Of a stretch of 64,000 nucleotides of DNA, positions 10,096 through 20,929 are shown piece after piece. This DNA is from Drosophila persimilis. Taxonomy: Eukaryota > Arthropoda > Insecta > Diptera > Drosophilidae. The notes beneath the pieces are model-generated. The model ran no database searches and was not told where the DNA came from. It saw nothing but the letters and a program-made list of their open reading frames with translations. Positions within the stretch are counted from its first letter, which is position 1; each line of letters starts with the position of its first letter. The position numbers and the translations under genes were made by a program. The DNA lies in NCBI RefSeq assembly GCF_003286085.1, contig NW_020825366.1, forward strand, positions 62,001 to 126,000, given 5' to 3'.

Positions 10096-10544
10096 AACGT
10101 TTTTCCGTTACGGTGCTGCTTGAAATACTGCTTTAAACTGCTTGAAATACTGCTTTGCCGACTCTTTACAATGCGTTGACAATCACTTTGCTGTCTGCAC
10201 TGCTTGCAACCTTTTATTGGGTATGGCTACGTTATTCTCTCAGTGACTCCGAAAGATCAAATGCTGGTTTACAGAGAGTGGTTCAGAACAATAACAAATA
10301 TTCTTCTTCCACAGCACAACCAATAACAAATATTTTTCCACTGTATTTTATTAAAATTGGCTTTGTAGCGTTATCTTCAATTATTTCCACCGTCAATTGT
10401 TGTCTTTCAATGCGTACACAGTTTATGATGTGAACAAAACACTCTATTTAATAAATAATAGTGTATCACATGAGTTTTTCACGATTTTGTTCCTCTGTAT
10501 GTTGTACACGACTTGCTTGCTTGAAGACTTGAACTTAGTGACAT
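10096..10544 (-). other. LINE 5' untranslated region
   Basis: About 450 bp between the ORF1 start and the junction with the interrupted SGM-like element. It contains short repeated phrases (CTGCTTGAAATACTGCTTT) near 10120-10160. An internal promoter would be expected here, but none was identified with certainty. Confidence 0.5.
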
Positions 10545-10973
10545 TAGGCGCTAATGTTTTACTCTAAGCAAAGCCGCCTATTCTACGTGTGTGTTAGAGA
10601 GAGACAGGGCGAGAAAAAATGAAATTGTTTTCTTGATGCTGGCTATAATAATAATACGATCTAATTCACATTCCGCAGTCTAAAAGATATGGTCATTCTC
10701 TACGATTCTGCGTTTTTGGTTTTCTCGTATCTTTAAAATTGTGAATTCCACAGATTTTCGCCCTTTGTGGGGGCGGAAGTGGGCGGGGCAAAGTTTTGAA
10801 ATATTTTTGTAGCAGTGACATATCACAGAAGTCTGTATCCAAAACATCGTTGCTCTAGCTCTTATAGTCTTTGAGCACTAGGCGCTGAAGGGGACGGACA
10901 GACGGACGGACGGACAGACGGACAGACAGACATGGCTCAATCGACTCGGCTATTGATGCTGATCAAGAATATA
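10545..10973 (+). mobile_element. SGM-like element, right part, cut by an LTR retrotransposon
   Basis: Continues the copy begun at 5300, resuming at TAGGCGCTAATG and running through the (GTCC/GTCT)n tract to GATCAAGAATATA. The terminal hairpin portion is missing because a Ty3/gypsy LTR begins at 10974. Confidence 0.8.
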
Positions 10974-11274
10974 TGTGGGATTTGGTGGGAGAGCAACAGA
11001 ATCTGTAGAGATAACAGAGGAAGTAACAGAGAGAGAGACTAGAAGCGGCCGTCGAACAAAGAGAGGAGAGAACACAGCCTCAACGATCGACGCCATTTAC
11101 GCATACACGCAAATTACGAGCGCAAATATCTGTATTAATCAAAATATACTTAAAGCACAGCGACCGTTGTAATCATAACTAATCTTAAATAATATTCATA
11201 AATAAAGACTAATTATGTATAATAAAACCTGGCGTCCTGGACTAAAGTACAACTACGGAAAATCCGGGGCCACA
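10974..11274 (+). repeat. 5' LTR of gypsy element I (about 301 bp)
   Basis: Begins TGTGGGATTTGG directly after SGM-like sequence and ends GGGGCCACA just before the primer-binding site. AATAAA-type signals occur near 11200-11226. With no second LTR in the window the exact ends are inferred. Confidence 0.6.
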
Positions 11275-11279
11275 ATTTT

Positions 11280-11304
11280 TGGGGGCTCAACCGAGATTTG
11301 AACG
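11280..11304 (+). promoter_or_regulatory. primer-binding site, tRNA-Pro-like
   Basis: TGGGGGCTCAACCGAGATTT has the layout of a tRNA 3'-end complement: TGG, acceptor stem, T-stem, then a T-loop complement ATTTGAA. The GGGGGCTC core resembles the complement of tRNA-Pro, with a few differences. It lies 5 bp inside the LTR end. Confidence 0.5.
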
Positions 11305-11530
11305 ATTACAAACGGAAAGTCATCAACTAAAGTTGTGTTTTACAAATATTGCGAGAACTCGGTGAATTGTGGTGGCGTTGTTTGGAACATTCTGGAAGAA
11401 ATCTGAAAAAACTCTGCTGCGCGAAAATTCAAACAAAAGGTAATTGGCAAAGCAGCGCGAGAGTGAGCAAGACGGCAGCAAGCAGCTACGGTAAAAAGGA
11501 GAAGGGAAACCGAAGCAAACCGAATCAAGA

Positions 11531-12021
11531 GGAACGGCGTAAGCAGCAGAGACGGCGATAAAGAGACCCAGTACCCAATCTGAAGGCAACGCAAGACTTG
11601 GTGGATGGTCAGCAACGTGCAATAGGCAGGATCGTTGGCGGTGGACATCATCTGGACAAGGAGAAAGGCGTGGAGCAGAGAAGGTAGCTAGTGGTTCGCA
11701 AGTACTGTACGGCGAAAAAGGCAGCTGGTCAACGCAAAAAGTCTGCAGCAAGAAGACGACGAGAAAATTGACAAGGCAGTGAGTGCGTGGAAACGAGACG
11801 CAGCAGTCAGTAACTGTAAAAGCAGAGGAATAGAGAGGAACGGCGTAAACAGCAGAGACGGCGATAAAGAGACCCAGTACCCAATCTGAAGGCAACGTAA
11901 GACTTGGTAGATGGTCAGCAACGTGCAATAGGCAGGATCGTTGGCGGTGGACATCATCTGGACAAGGAGAAAGGCGTGGAGCAGAGAAGGTAGCTAATGG
12001 TTCGCAAGTACTGTACGGCGA
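11531..12021 (+). repeat. two 185-bp direct repeats in the gypsy I leader (period 306 bp)
   Basis: The block at 11531-11715 recurs at 11837-12021 with only a few substitutions, for example GGAACGGCGTAAGCAGCAG versus GGAACGGCGTAAACAGCAG. This is an internal duplication of the untranslated leader. The long minus-strand open frames over it mirror the repeats and are not genes. Confidence 0.85.
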
Positions 12022-12030
12022 CTGGTGTAC

Positions 12031-12220
12031 TGGTGTGACGACGACAGAAAATTCTGGAGCTGTATTGGTGTGACGACGACAGAAAATTCTGGAGCTGTGT
12101 TGGTGTGACGACGACAGAAAATTCTGGAGCTGTGTTGGTGTGACGACGACAGAAAATTCTGAAGCTATATTGGTGTGACGACGACAGAAAATTCTGGAGC
12201 TGTGTTGGTGCGACGACAAT
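12031..12220 (+). repeat. 35-bp minisatellite in the gypsy I leader, about 5 copies
   Basis: The unit starts TGGTGTGACGACGACAGAAA and recurs at 12031, 12066, 12101, 12136, 12171 and, partly, 12206. Exact 35-bp spacing indicates tandem expansion by slippage or template switching. Confidence 0.9.
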
Positions 12221-12479
12221 AAAAACATTTTGGAATTGGTTGTTGTTGGTGAGTGCAAGCGAAATATTGCAAAGAAGCAGACAGACATGAACGGCGGTAG
12301 CAGTGGTAATTAACTAGTGTTAAGTTTACATTTTCAATAACATAACATCAAGTTTAAAGAGCAGAATACTGTTAATTATTGTAAGGTCTGAGAGGAACTG
12401 GATTCTAAAACTGTATTTTGTCGAGCGAGCGGCATAGATCCATTTCTTATTCTATTATATTTCATACAAGTTTGTAAAA

Positions 12480-15400
12480 ATGAATAGAGATGCGATTTTG
12501 GCACTGTTGGTGGCAGATTTGCGCGATAAATTGGCCGAGATAGGTTTAAATAGAACCGGAAGAAAAGTTGAATTGCAAAACAGACTGCTGGCTCACTATG
12601 GTTTTCAAACCGATCAAAACGATGAAGAAGTTAGGGATGAGGGAGAGACTGCAGATGAGATTAATGAAGAGGTATCATTTAGAACAGTGGCCTCAAATAA
12701 TGAACAAGCAAGGGGAAATGAAAGGCGAGATGAAAATCCAATTGGATCTAATCAGAGGCGGCAAGCAGACAGTTCTAATTCAGGAAGGTCATGATTTACG
12801 TTGAAAGATGTAGAGGGCAGTGTGTCACAGTTTTCGAGTACAAGTTCACCAGACATTAATCAGTGGATCGAAGAACTCGAGGAGTGTGCACTCACGGTGG
12901 AATGGAACCAATTACAGGTGTTCATTTATGCCAAACAATTGCTCAGTGGGGCAGCGAAGCTATTTATTCGAAGTCAACGGGATATTCGTGATTGGAATGT
13001 GTTAAAGGGTGCATTGATCGACGAATTTGGGGTGAAGGTGTCATCAGCTGAGATACATCGTAGGCTAGGGAAGCGGCAGAAGAGGAAGAACGAAACGTTG
13101 CACGAGTATCTGTACGCTCTGATGGAGTTGGCAAAGCCAATCGAGATGGATGACGAAAGTTTAATTGAATATTTTGTCAGCGGGATTCCAGATTCTAGTA
13201 CAAACAAGGCTTTACTGTATCAAGCTAGGAATATGAGGCAATTGAAGGTGCAAATTGAGGCATACCACAAAATGAAAGGGTCGGTGAGATCACAAGGAAA
13301 GTTTGATTCACACTTCAATAAAGGAGAAAAAGAGTTAGTGAAATCAGCGGAAAAGTTTAAAAAGTGTTTTAACTGCGGAGATGAGTCGCATATTAAGCGG
13401 GATTGTCCAAAAAGAGATAACAGGTGTTTCAGATGCAACCAACTAGGACATAGAGCTGCTCAATGCAAGGTCGACATGACAATTAAACAGGAGAAAGCAA
13501 CCAATCTAGTTCTGGAGAATGGTAGGACAAAGCCATCAAGCACGTTCACTTCGTCAGGATTAGAGTTGAAATCGGTAAACTACGGAAAAGTTGTGTTTAA
13601 AGGATTGGTCGATACAGGTGCAGATTTGTGTCTTCTAAGCAGAAATGTGTTTTTGAAGCTTGGTAGAGGAAAACTGGCAGGACGTAGTAAATGCTTAACG
13701 GGAATTGGTGAAAGCCAAATTATGACTTTCGGTAGTATCACAATACCTGTGCAGATTGATGACATTGACTTAATTGTAGAATTTAACGTAATTGCGGACG
13801 AGGACATGGGATTTGATGCTATATTGGGTAGAACTCTTTTAGAGAGTGTGGACATGAAGGTAACAAGGGATGGAACAGCACTAGACCTCAGATCAGGAAG
13901 TCAAGTAAGTACTAGGCGCAATGTTCCAGAACATAGAGATGAAAGGGAAAATGTTAATTCATGTACGGAGTTGCTGAATGAGTTTCAGAGTTTGTGTATG
14001 GTGAACTTAGAGCAGAGTGAAGCTATAAATATTGATTTGTCACATTTGCCCTATTCAGAGAGAGATCAAATAAGAAAGATAATTGAGGAATACAAGCCGA
14101 GTCGAAATGTGATTTGCCCTATAGAGATGAAGTTAGTACCAAAGAAGAATGGACAGAAACGTCTATGCTGCGATTATCGCAAGTTAAATGAGAAAATAGT
14201 GAGAGATAACTTTCCGATGGTACAGATGCAGGATGTTATTGAGAAATTGCAAGGAGCTTTGATTTTTACGACATTAGATTTGACTAACGGTTATTTCCAC
14301 GTACCAGTTGAAGTTCAGTCACAAAAGTATACATCATTTGTAACGCAGAAAGGACAATATGAGTTCCTATTTGTACCGTTTGGGATTTCGAATTCGCCAG
14401 CAATCTTCACACGTTTCATAGTTGCGGTAATGAGAGAATTGGTTCAGAAGGGTGACGCTGTAGTATATATGGATGATATCATTATACCAAGTAAGGATGT
14501 TAAGGAAGGCTTACAGAAGTTGAAAAGAGTGCTAGAAGTGGCAGGAAAGAATGGTTTGAAGTTAAACTGGAGTAAAGGTCAAATTTTGCAAAGTAAGGTA
14601 GATTTCTTGGGGTATGCTATAGAAAATGGTACCATAACACCCGGTAAGGAGAAAACACAGTGTGTAGCAAACTTTCCGATCCCAAAAGATAAAAAAGCTA
14701 TACAACGATTCATTGGGCTGACTTCTTATTTCAGGCAATTCATTGAAGGATACGCAGTCATAGCCAGGCCATTGTCGGATTTGTTGAGAAAGGATTCTAA
14801 GTTCGAGTTCAAGGAGTTGCAGCGATTAGCATTCGAGCAATTGAAGGCCGCTCTCACTAGGAAACCAGTTTTACGATTGTACAATCCAAAATTATCAACG
14901 GAGATACACACGGATGCTTCTAAGTTAGGTTTTGGGGCTGTCTTGTTACAAAAGGATCCAGAAGATGGTCAGCTGCACCCAGTGACGTATATGAGTAAGA
15001 AAACAAAGCCATGTGAGGAAAACTATCATTCATACGAACTTGAAGTGCTAGCAGTAATAGGCGCATTGACTAAATGGCGTGTGTATGTTCTCGGACTGAA
15101 ATTTAAAATCATTACGGACTGTAACGCGTTTGCCATGACGATGAAAAAGAAAGACGTTCCATTAAGAGTAGCTAGGTGGGCAATGTATCTGCAGGACTAC
15201 GATTACGAAATAGAACATCGTTCAGGATCGAAGATGCGACACGTAGACGCTCTCAGTCGAGTTGCTTGTTACGTATTAACAGAGAGTGTTATGCACAAGC
15301 TTAGGGATGCGCAGTGTGCAGATGAATGGACAAGGGTGGTCAAAATTCTGGTGGAAAAGCAGGGATACGAGGATTATTATATGGCAAACCAAATCTTATT

Positions 15401-16070
15401 CAAAGATCTAAACCGAGAGATAATAGTTGTTCCATCTCAAATGGAAACCGAAATAATACAGATCGCCCACAGGCAGGGACATTTTTCGGTGAAGAAAACA
15501 CAGGATCTGGTAGAGAAATCTTACTTTATCCCTAAACTAAGAAATAAAGTAGAAAGAGTGGTAGGCGGTTGCGTGCAGTGTATCTTAGTTAATACAAAAG
15601 CGGGCAGGCAAGAAGGGTACCTAACTCCCATTGACAAGGGTGATAAACCATTAGTTACCTATCACTTAGACCATGTCGGGCCGATGGAGATTACAAAGAA
15701 AAGATATAATCACATTTTGGTAGTTGTTGATGCATTTTCAAAATTCGTTTGGTTGTACCCCACACGTAGTACCGGAGTAGAGGAGGTGCTGAACTGTTTA
15801 GAAAGGAAAGCAGTATCATTTGGTAACCCATTCAGAATTGTCACTGATCGTGGCGCAGCTTTCACATCGCACTTATTCAAAGAGTACTGTGACAAGCAGA
15901 AGATACAACATTTGTTAATAGCTACAGGCGTACCTAGAGGCAATGGACAGGTCGAGAGAATGCACAAAATAGTAGTACCGATGCTGTCAAAGATGAGCTT
16001 TGTGATGGACCTATTTCAGGCTGAGGTAAACTCAGCCACGTCCAGGGGTCTGTTCACAAGAAATTTGTAG
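12480..16070 (+). pseudogene. gypsy element I Gag-Pol (SAP, zinc knuckles, protease, RT, RNase H, truncated integrase)
   Basis: Starts at ATG 12480 with a SAP-like motif (residues about 5-40, LRDKLAEIGLNRTGRKVELQ). A single in-frame TGA at 12792-12794 splits this part from the rest, which continues in the same frame to 16070. Visible domains: a Gag capsid region; two CCHC knuckles (CFNCGDESHIKRDC and CFRCNQLGHRAAQC, about residues 295-327); protease DTGA (about 377); RT with DYRKLN and YMDD (about 565 and 663); RNase H; an HHCC integrase finger; and the integrase D, D and E residues (HLDHVG, VTDRG, GQVERM). Just before the RT the usual approximately 35-residue spacer is missing, which suggests an in-frame deletion. 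The C-terminus and 3' LTR are lost. Having Gag and Pol in one frame is known in some lineages, so the TGA is either a nonsense mutation or a readthrough site. Confidence 0.85.
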
Positions 16071-16299
16071 AAACGTGTTGGAACCTCGAGGGCGGCGTCA
16101 GAGGGCGGCCTGTCGTAGAGAGGTGGATCGGGGCTCGGGCGGGCGTTGCTACCGTTGCGTATATGGAACGACTGTGTGGACTCGGGGTGGGGGGACGTCG
16201 ATGTCTCGGCTGATTGGGGTGAACTTACGCAATCGAGGTGTTTTTACTTTGCAAATTTAACACTCTATTATCTTTCTTAGCGGTTTGAATGATTTATTG
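16071..16299. other. junction between two truncated LTR elements; unassigned
   Basis: GC-rich sequence beginning right after gypsy I coding similarity stops and running to the end of the minus-strand pol of gypsy II. It may be the 3' untranslated region and LTR remnant of gypsy II. I could not recognise LTR ends, a polypurine tract or a target duplication. Confidence 0.4.
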
Positions 16300-18093
16300 T
16301 TAGTGGGGCGTCGATGTCTTCTGGTGGGTTCCGGGTACCGCGTCTGTACACCGGGCTGGGTCTCTGCGTAGTAGTACCAATGATCCGATGGCGGGGGCGC
16401 CATAGTCGCCGGCGGAGGTTGTAATGTCTCCCTTGCTCTTGGCTGGCTCTCTGGATGTTGTTTCGGACGATGGCGAATACTTCTTTAGTCTCGTCGCTTT
16501 GCTGCTGGCCGTCTCTTGTGTACTCCCGGGCGTGACTTCGTCGTAAAGGGTGCCGGGGAGTCGGGGTTCTCTTCCTTGCAGGAGGAAAGCGGGGCTGAAT
16601 CCGATCGTCTCGGAGACGCTGGAGTTGATCGCCAATGTCATCTCGGGTAGGAGTTCGTCCCACGTGTTCTGGTGGTCGTCGACGAACTGTGCGATCATCG
16701 TTTTCACAGTCCGATTGGCTCTCTCCGTCGGGTTTTCTTGGGGGCAATACGGGGCTGTGTGTTGTAGGTCCACGCCTGCGGTTCGCAGGAATGTTTTAAA
16801 CGATCGGCTGGTGAACTGGGTTCCGTTGTCGCACACGAATAGTGTCGGCACGCCGAAGCTTCTCAGTATTCGTTCTCTGAAGGCTCGTTCGAGGTTCGTT
16901 GTTGTCGCTTTCTTGAGGGGTACCAGTTCGACCCACTTGGAGAAAGTGTCGAAGAAGACCAGTAAGATGGTGTTCCCGTGCTTGGACCGTGGTAATGGTC
17001 CGACGAAATCGGCACACAGGGTGGCGAAGGGTTCTTCGGCTTTGCGTGTGAGCATCCTGCCCACGGCCTTGCGCTGTGTGGCCTTGAACTTCTGGCAGCT
17101 TACGCAGCCCTGCACGTACCGTCGTACGTCTCGGTGTAGTCCTGGTAAGTAATATCGTTGCGTTGTCCTCAGGATGGTTTTCCGGACGCCGAGGTGTCCT
17201 GCTGTTGGTTCGTCATGGCATTCGCGGAGTACTCTCGTTCGGCCGTTTTTAGGCACGCATAGTTTCCACGGTATGTGGTCGTCGTCGTCGGCTCCGTGTC
17301 CTAGATAGCGGTAAAGCTGCCCGTTTTCGTGCGTGTAGTCCGGGTATTTCTGGGGTTCGTCTTGGACTTGCTGGATCCTTTGTTTAAGCCAGGTGCATGC
17401 TGTGTTGTCTTCCTCCTCGATGCGGGAGAGGGTCTCCAATGGTTGTCGTGACAGTGCGTCTGCGACTACGTTCTGGTTGCCGGCCCGATAGTGCACGTCG
17501 TATTGGTATTGCTGTAGTTCGAGCGCCCATCTTGCTACTCTACCGTAAGGGCTCTCGAGGGTATTTAGCCACTTTAGCGCGAGATGATCGGTTATGACGT
17601 CGAATCGGTAGCCTTCGAGATAGCATCGCAGTTTTCGGATCGCCCAGATGACGGCAAGGCATTCCTTGTCGGTGGCCGAGTAGTTTTCTTCTGCCTTGTT
17701 GAGGCGTCGACTGACGTATGCGATGACCCGCTCTTTCCCTTCGATCTCTTGGGTGAGGACCGCGTCTACTCCAAGGTTGCTTGCGTCCGTCTGCAGGGAA
17801 AATTTGACGTTAAAGTCTGGGCAGGCGAGTACTGGTGCGGTGGTGAGCAGTGTTTTCAGCTCGTCGAAGGCGTCTTGTTGTTCTTGGCCCCATGTCCATG
17901 CTTTCCCTTTCTTCAGCAGCAGTGACATTGGTTGGACCACGGTGGCGAAGTTTGGGACAAATCTGCGGTACCAACCGGCCATGCCTACGCATTGTCGTAG
18001 CTCCTTCAGGTTGGACGGCGGCCTCAGATCCTTTACGGCTGCGATTTTGTTGGGGTCCGTGTGGATACCTTCTTCGCTGATCATGTGGCCCAA
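16300..18093 (-). pseudogene. gypsy II pol, RT end + RNase H + integrase
   Basis: A 597-codon open frame. It starts at the end of RT (LGHMISEEGIHTDPNK type), continues with the thumb motif GWYRRFVPNF, then RNase H (LQTDASNLGVDAVL, YSATDKECLAV, VITDHLALKWL, VVADALSR). The integrase HHCC finger (HLGVRKTIL...CVSCQKFK) and core follow, with D residues in CADFVGP and VCDNGTQF and the E in NPTERANR. The reading frame slips near 16560, where the tail continues in another frame (16277-16747). It is probably not functional because the upstream RT is broken. Confidence 0.8.
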
Positions 18094-18171
18094 GTTGGAA
18101 GAAGGCGCACTTGTCCGTGTTGATCCGTAGGTTTGCCTTTCGCAATCGTGCGAAGACTTCTTTTACGTTGT

Positions 18172-19756
18172 TCAGGTGTTCCTGGAAGCTTTTCCCGATG
18201 AAGGCATTACTTTCCATTGGTATAATCCTCGGCTGGGTATCGTGAATGCCGTGGCTTCCCGGCTGTCGCGGGCCATTGGTATCTGCCAGTACCCGTTTTT
18301 CAGGTCCAGGGTCGTGATGAAGTGGCCATTTCGGAGTCGCTCTAGTATGTAGTTGATCCTGGGTAACGGGTACGCGTCCGGGATAGAACGCTCGTTGAGC
18401 TGCCGATAATCTACACACATGCGCCATCTCCCGTCCTTTTTGCGGACCAGGACGATTGGCGCACTGTGGGGGCTCCGGGATGGTTCGATTAGGTCCTCTG
18501 CTATCATCGATGATCCGCCGCATGGCTGGATTTTTCGGGTAGTACCGCTGTTTTATGGGTCGGTTGTCTCTCATGACGATGGTGTGTTCTGTTAGATCCG
18601 TCGTCCCTCGAAGGCCTGCGGGTGTCGGCAGTTCTTCGTCTAGAAATTCCTGAATTCTCGGCGCGATGTCGGGAGGCCATGGGTCGGAGATTCGTTCCGA
18701 ATCGTCCTCCGGTGGTTCGTCGATTCCAGGGTCGCGAGTGTAGTCGGGGTTCTCGGGGAGGATCGTTGTGTCGAATGCGCTTGGTGGTTCGACTTCGCGA
18801 GTGTATTCGCTTATGCCGGCGACGGCGGCGGGTGCGTCGCTCTGGTGTGGGGTTCTCGTGTGTGTCCTGGGGGGTGCTTGCGCGACGTTGTACTCAGCGT
18901 GATGTACGAATGTGGGGGTTTCGATTGCGGTCGTAGCGTTTGACCGACGGCTAGTTTGGGCGGTGAGGTTCACCGACATGGCTCCAGGCGTGGTGCTGGG
19001 CCGCATACCGGCGCCGTACGAGGTGTTGCCCGGGAGGCGTTCCATGATGTCGGTGACGATTGATGCCTCGTGCGGCGGTGATCGCCTCTCCCGGTTCCTG
19101 CCTGAGAGGACGCGGGAGTAGCGGGTCGGTCGGTGTCGTGGGGGTAGTTTTCGCGTCGAGGGCGGTGTCGACACGTTCGTGGGCCAGGGTGGCGGTCGGA
19201 GGTGGTACCTCGAGCGCCTGGCTGCTGCGTGGCGGCTGTCGGTGCTGGGGCCGGGTTGTCTTCTGGAGGGGCGTCCTGGGTTCCTTTCCCATTGTTGGTG
19301 GAACCGCGTCGGTGCCCTCGGGAGACCGGCTCGCTTTCTTCGTTGCTTTGCTTGGTTTTGGGTTTCTCGGAGTGAGCCTGGGGCTGGTGTGCCTCGTTGT
19401 GGCCATGGGTTCTGTGTTCCTTGTTCCTTGTGCTCGTGTCTCGTGTCGTGGCGGGGGGTTCGTTGGCGGCGGGGGTCTCGAGTTCTTGGGTCCGTGGGCG
19501 TGTACTTGGCTGGCGGTGATCGTCGGCGGGTTTGGGAGGGGGCGTTGGGAGCCTTGGAGATGGAGGCGTGTGGTGCCACATTGTAATCGTGGTATCGATG
19601 GCGCCCAGGAAGTCCATCCCTATGATGGCTTGCTCTAGCATGTTGGGCAGCACCAAGAGCGGCATCTGTACCTCTTGCTCGTCTAGTTTGACGCGCGCTA
19701 GCAAGATCTGAGTTATCTCGCGTGCTGAGCCGTCGGCTAGGCGTATCGGGATGCAA
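18172..19756 (-). pseudogene. gypsy II protease and broken reverse transcriptase
   Basis: The protease C-terminal motif IIGMDFLG lies near 19610. The RT runs from LIEPSRSPHSAPIVLVRKKD and CVDYRQLNERSIPDAYPLPR to LYQWKVMP, then breaks directly into IGKSFQEHLNNVKEVFARLR in another frame near 18195. The segment that should carry the YxDD catalytic box is deleted, and a further frameshift follows at about 18095. The region between protease and RT is proline/arginine-rich in several overlapping frames, and the true one is uncertain. Confidence 0.75.
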
Positions 19757-19849
19757 GCGTCGCGCAGGTCGTTGTCGTGGCTTCTGTGCGCCGTCCTCCG
19801 ATGGTCACTCTCGCCACTATCCGGCCGTCGTGTACTTGTAGCGGGTTTC

Positions 19850-20706
19850 TTAGTTGGTTTTCTGAGGGAGCGTCGTGCCCGGCTGTTCCCGTGTCAACTG
19901 GGGACGCGAGTCGTTTCCCGACGGGTCCTGGCGGCAACAGCCCACGGTGCGTGTTCCGCGCTTGCCGCATTCCCAACAGAAGAGGATCGATGGGTTGGTG
20001 CAGTCGCGAGATACATGTCCCGCCTCTCCGCAGCGTCGACAGGCTGCGTGCGGGTTGGCGATGGGGGTGGTGATCATTCGATGTGCCGCTTCCTGTACTG
20101 ATGCGCCGGCTTGGTGCGGCTTCCTTGCGGGTTCCGAGGAGTTCCAGTGGGGCTTTCGGAATTGGGCCCGATTCGTCCCGCTTTCGTTTTGTTGTGCCGT
20201 TGGCCGCGTATACCTGGGTGGTTGTCGAGGGGGAATGAGGATCGCTGGTACGTTTCGTTCCTGGATGCTCTCGAACTCTGCGGCCAACATCGTTAATTGC
20301 GTCAGACTTCTCAGTTCGTGTCTTCTCACGTACAGCTGTTACGCCGGGAGGGTGTTGTCGTAGATCCGGCTAAGTTCTTTGGCCTCGTCGTACCCGGCGT
20401 GGTGCATGAGTAACCGGAGCTCGATGACGAAGTCCTTGAACGGTTCGCCCACCGCTTGTTTGCGTTCCCTGATCTGGTCTTCCAATTGCTCGAAGTACCG
20501 GGGAGGCAGGAAAAAGGCTAGGAATTCCTGGCGGAAATCGGCCCATGAGGCGCTCTGGAGTCGGCTGGTGCGGAACCAACGGTTGGCTCGGTCGGTGAGG
20601 AGCTGTGCCATGGCTCGCGGCACGTAGTTCATGTCTACCCCGTACGAGAGGGCACGCTCTTCCAGTAGTTCGACGAACGACAGTGGGTCGTCCTGCCCGT
20701 CAAACT
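19850..20706 (-). pseudogene. gypsy II gag (capsid and zinc knuckle), one internal stop, 5' truncated
   Basis: Capsid-like sequence (FRQEFLAFFLPPRYFEQLED, KDFVIELRLLMHHAGYDEAK) is followed by a CCHC knuckle CRRCGEAGHVSRDC near 20030 and a second, imperfect one. A TAA near 20340 interrupts an otherwise continuous frame. Similarity stops near 20706 without an initiator, so the 5' end is missing. Confidence 0.75.
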
Positions 20707-20929
20707 GGATTGGGTGAGTGGGAGAGGGAGGGGGGGTGTGGCTGTGGCTGTGCGGATAAGAGCGGAGAGAGATAATTGTTAATAATTTTTTTTCTTTTAA
20801 TTAACGTTTGCTTTATAGCTAAAATTCGTTTTCCACCGTAGAATAATTTTTTTTGCTCCTTAGTTTTAGGTACGATTATATACATACATAACATACATAC
20901 ATACATATATACCATACATATATATATAT
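20707..20929. other. AT-rich spacer with CATA/TA microsatellite
   Basis: No gene is recognised. It contains a GGGAGAGGGAGGGGGGTGTG purine run at its left edge and a (CATA)n/(TA)n tract at 20881-20929, which served as the TATA-type integration target of the adjacent errantivirus. Confidence 0.6.

Larger units (their letters stand above)
5869..10544 (-). mobile_element. non-LTR retrotransposon (jockey/CR1-like), about 4.7 kb, apparently full length
   Basis: The boundaries are defined by the interrupted SGM-like host element. The LINE lies on the minus strand with ORF1 (9142-10095), a 116-bp gap, then ORF2 (6233-9025). Its 3' region (5869-6232) contains a very AT-rich low-complexity stretch. 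It ends in short A-rich repeats of the CAAATAAATAC kind, not a pure poly(A) tail. The left part of the split host element ends gatct and the right part begins taggcg, so any target duplication is at most 1 bp. Both ORFs are open, so the copy could be recent. The exact clade is uncertain: it has an APE endonuclease and a reverse transcriptase but no RNase H, and it lacks a Gag zinc knuckle. Confidence 0.85.
10974..16070 (+). mobile_element. Ty3/gypsy retrotransposon I (SAP-Gag type), 3' truncated
   Basis: Contains a 5' LTR, a primer-binding site, a repeat-rich leader of 1.2 kb and a Gag-Pol reading frame. The sequence breaks inside integrase, and a differently oriented element follows directly, so the 3' LTR is absent and no target duplication can be checked. 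Confidence 0.85.
16300..20706 (-). mobile_element. Ty3/gypsy retrotransposon II, GC-rich, degenerate, minus strand
   Basis: Reads Gag to integrase from right to left. Base composition is clearly more GC-rich than the neighbouring AT-rich elements. It is 5' truncated near 20706 (no Gag start, leader or LTR before the unrelated AT-rich sequence), and the 3' end is not clearly defined. Frameshifts, a stop in gag and an RT deletion make it non-autonomous. Confidence 0.8.

Noticed and set aside
11323-12288. 321-codon minus-strand frame with repeated peptide phrases
   Set aside because: It is the antisense of the tandem repeats in the gypsy I leader; no homology seen and no promoter.
17810-19756. 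648-codon minus-strand frame in gypsy II
   Set aside because: Most of it is a shadow frame in GC-rich sequence, overlapping the real protease/RT frames; only short parts match RT.
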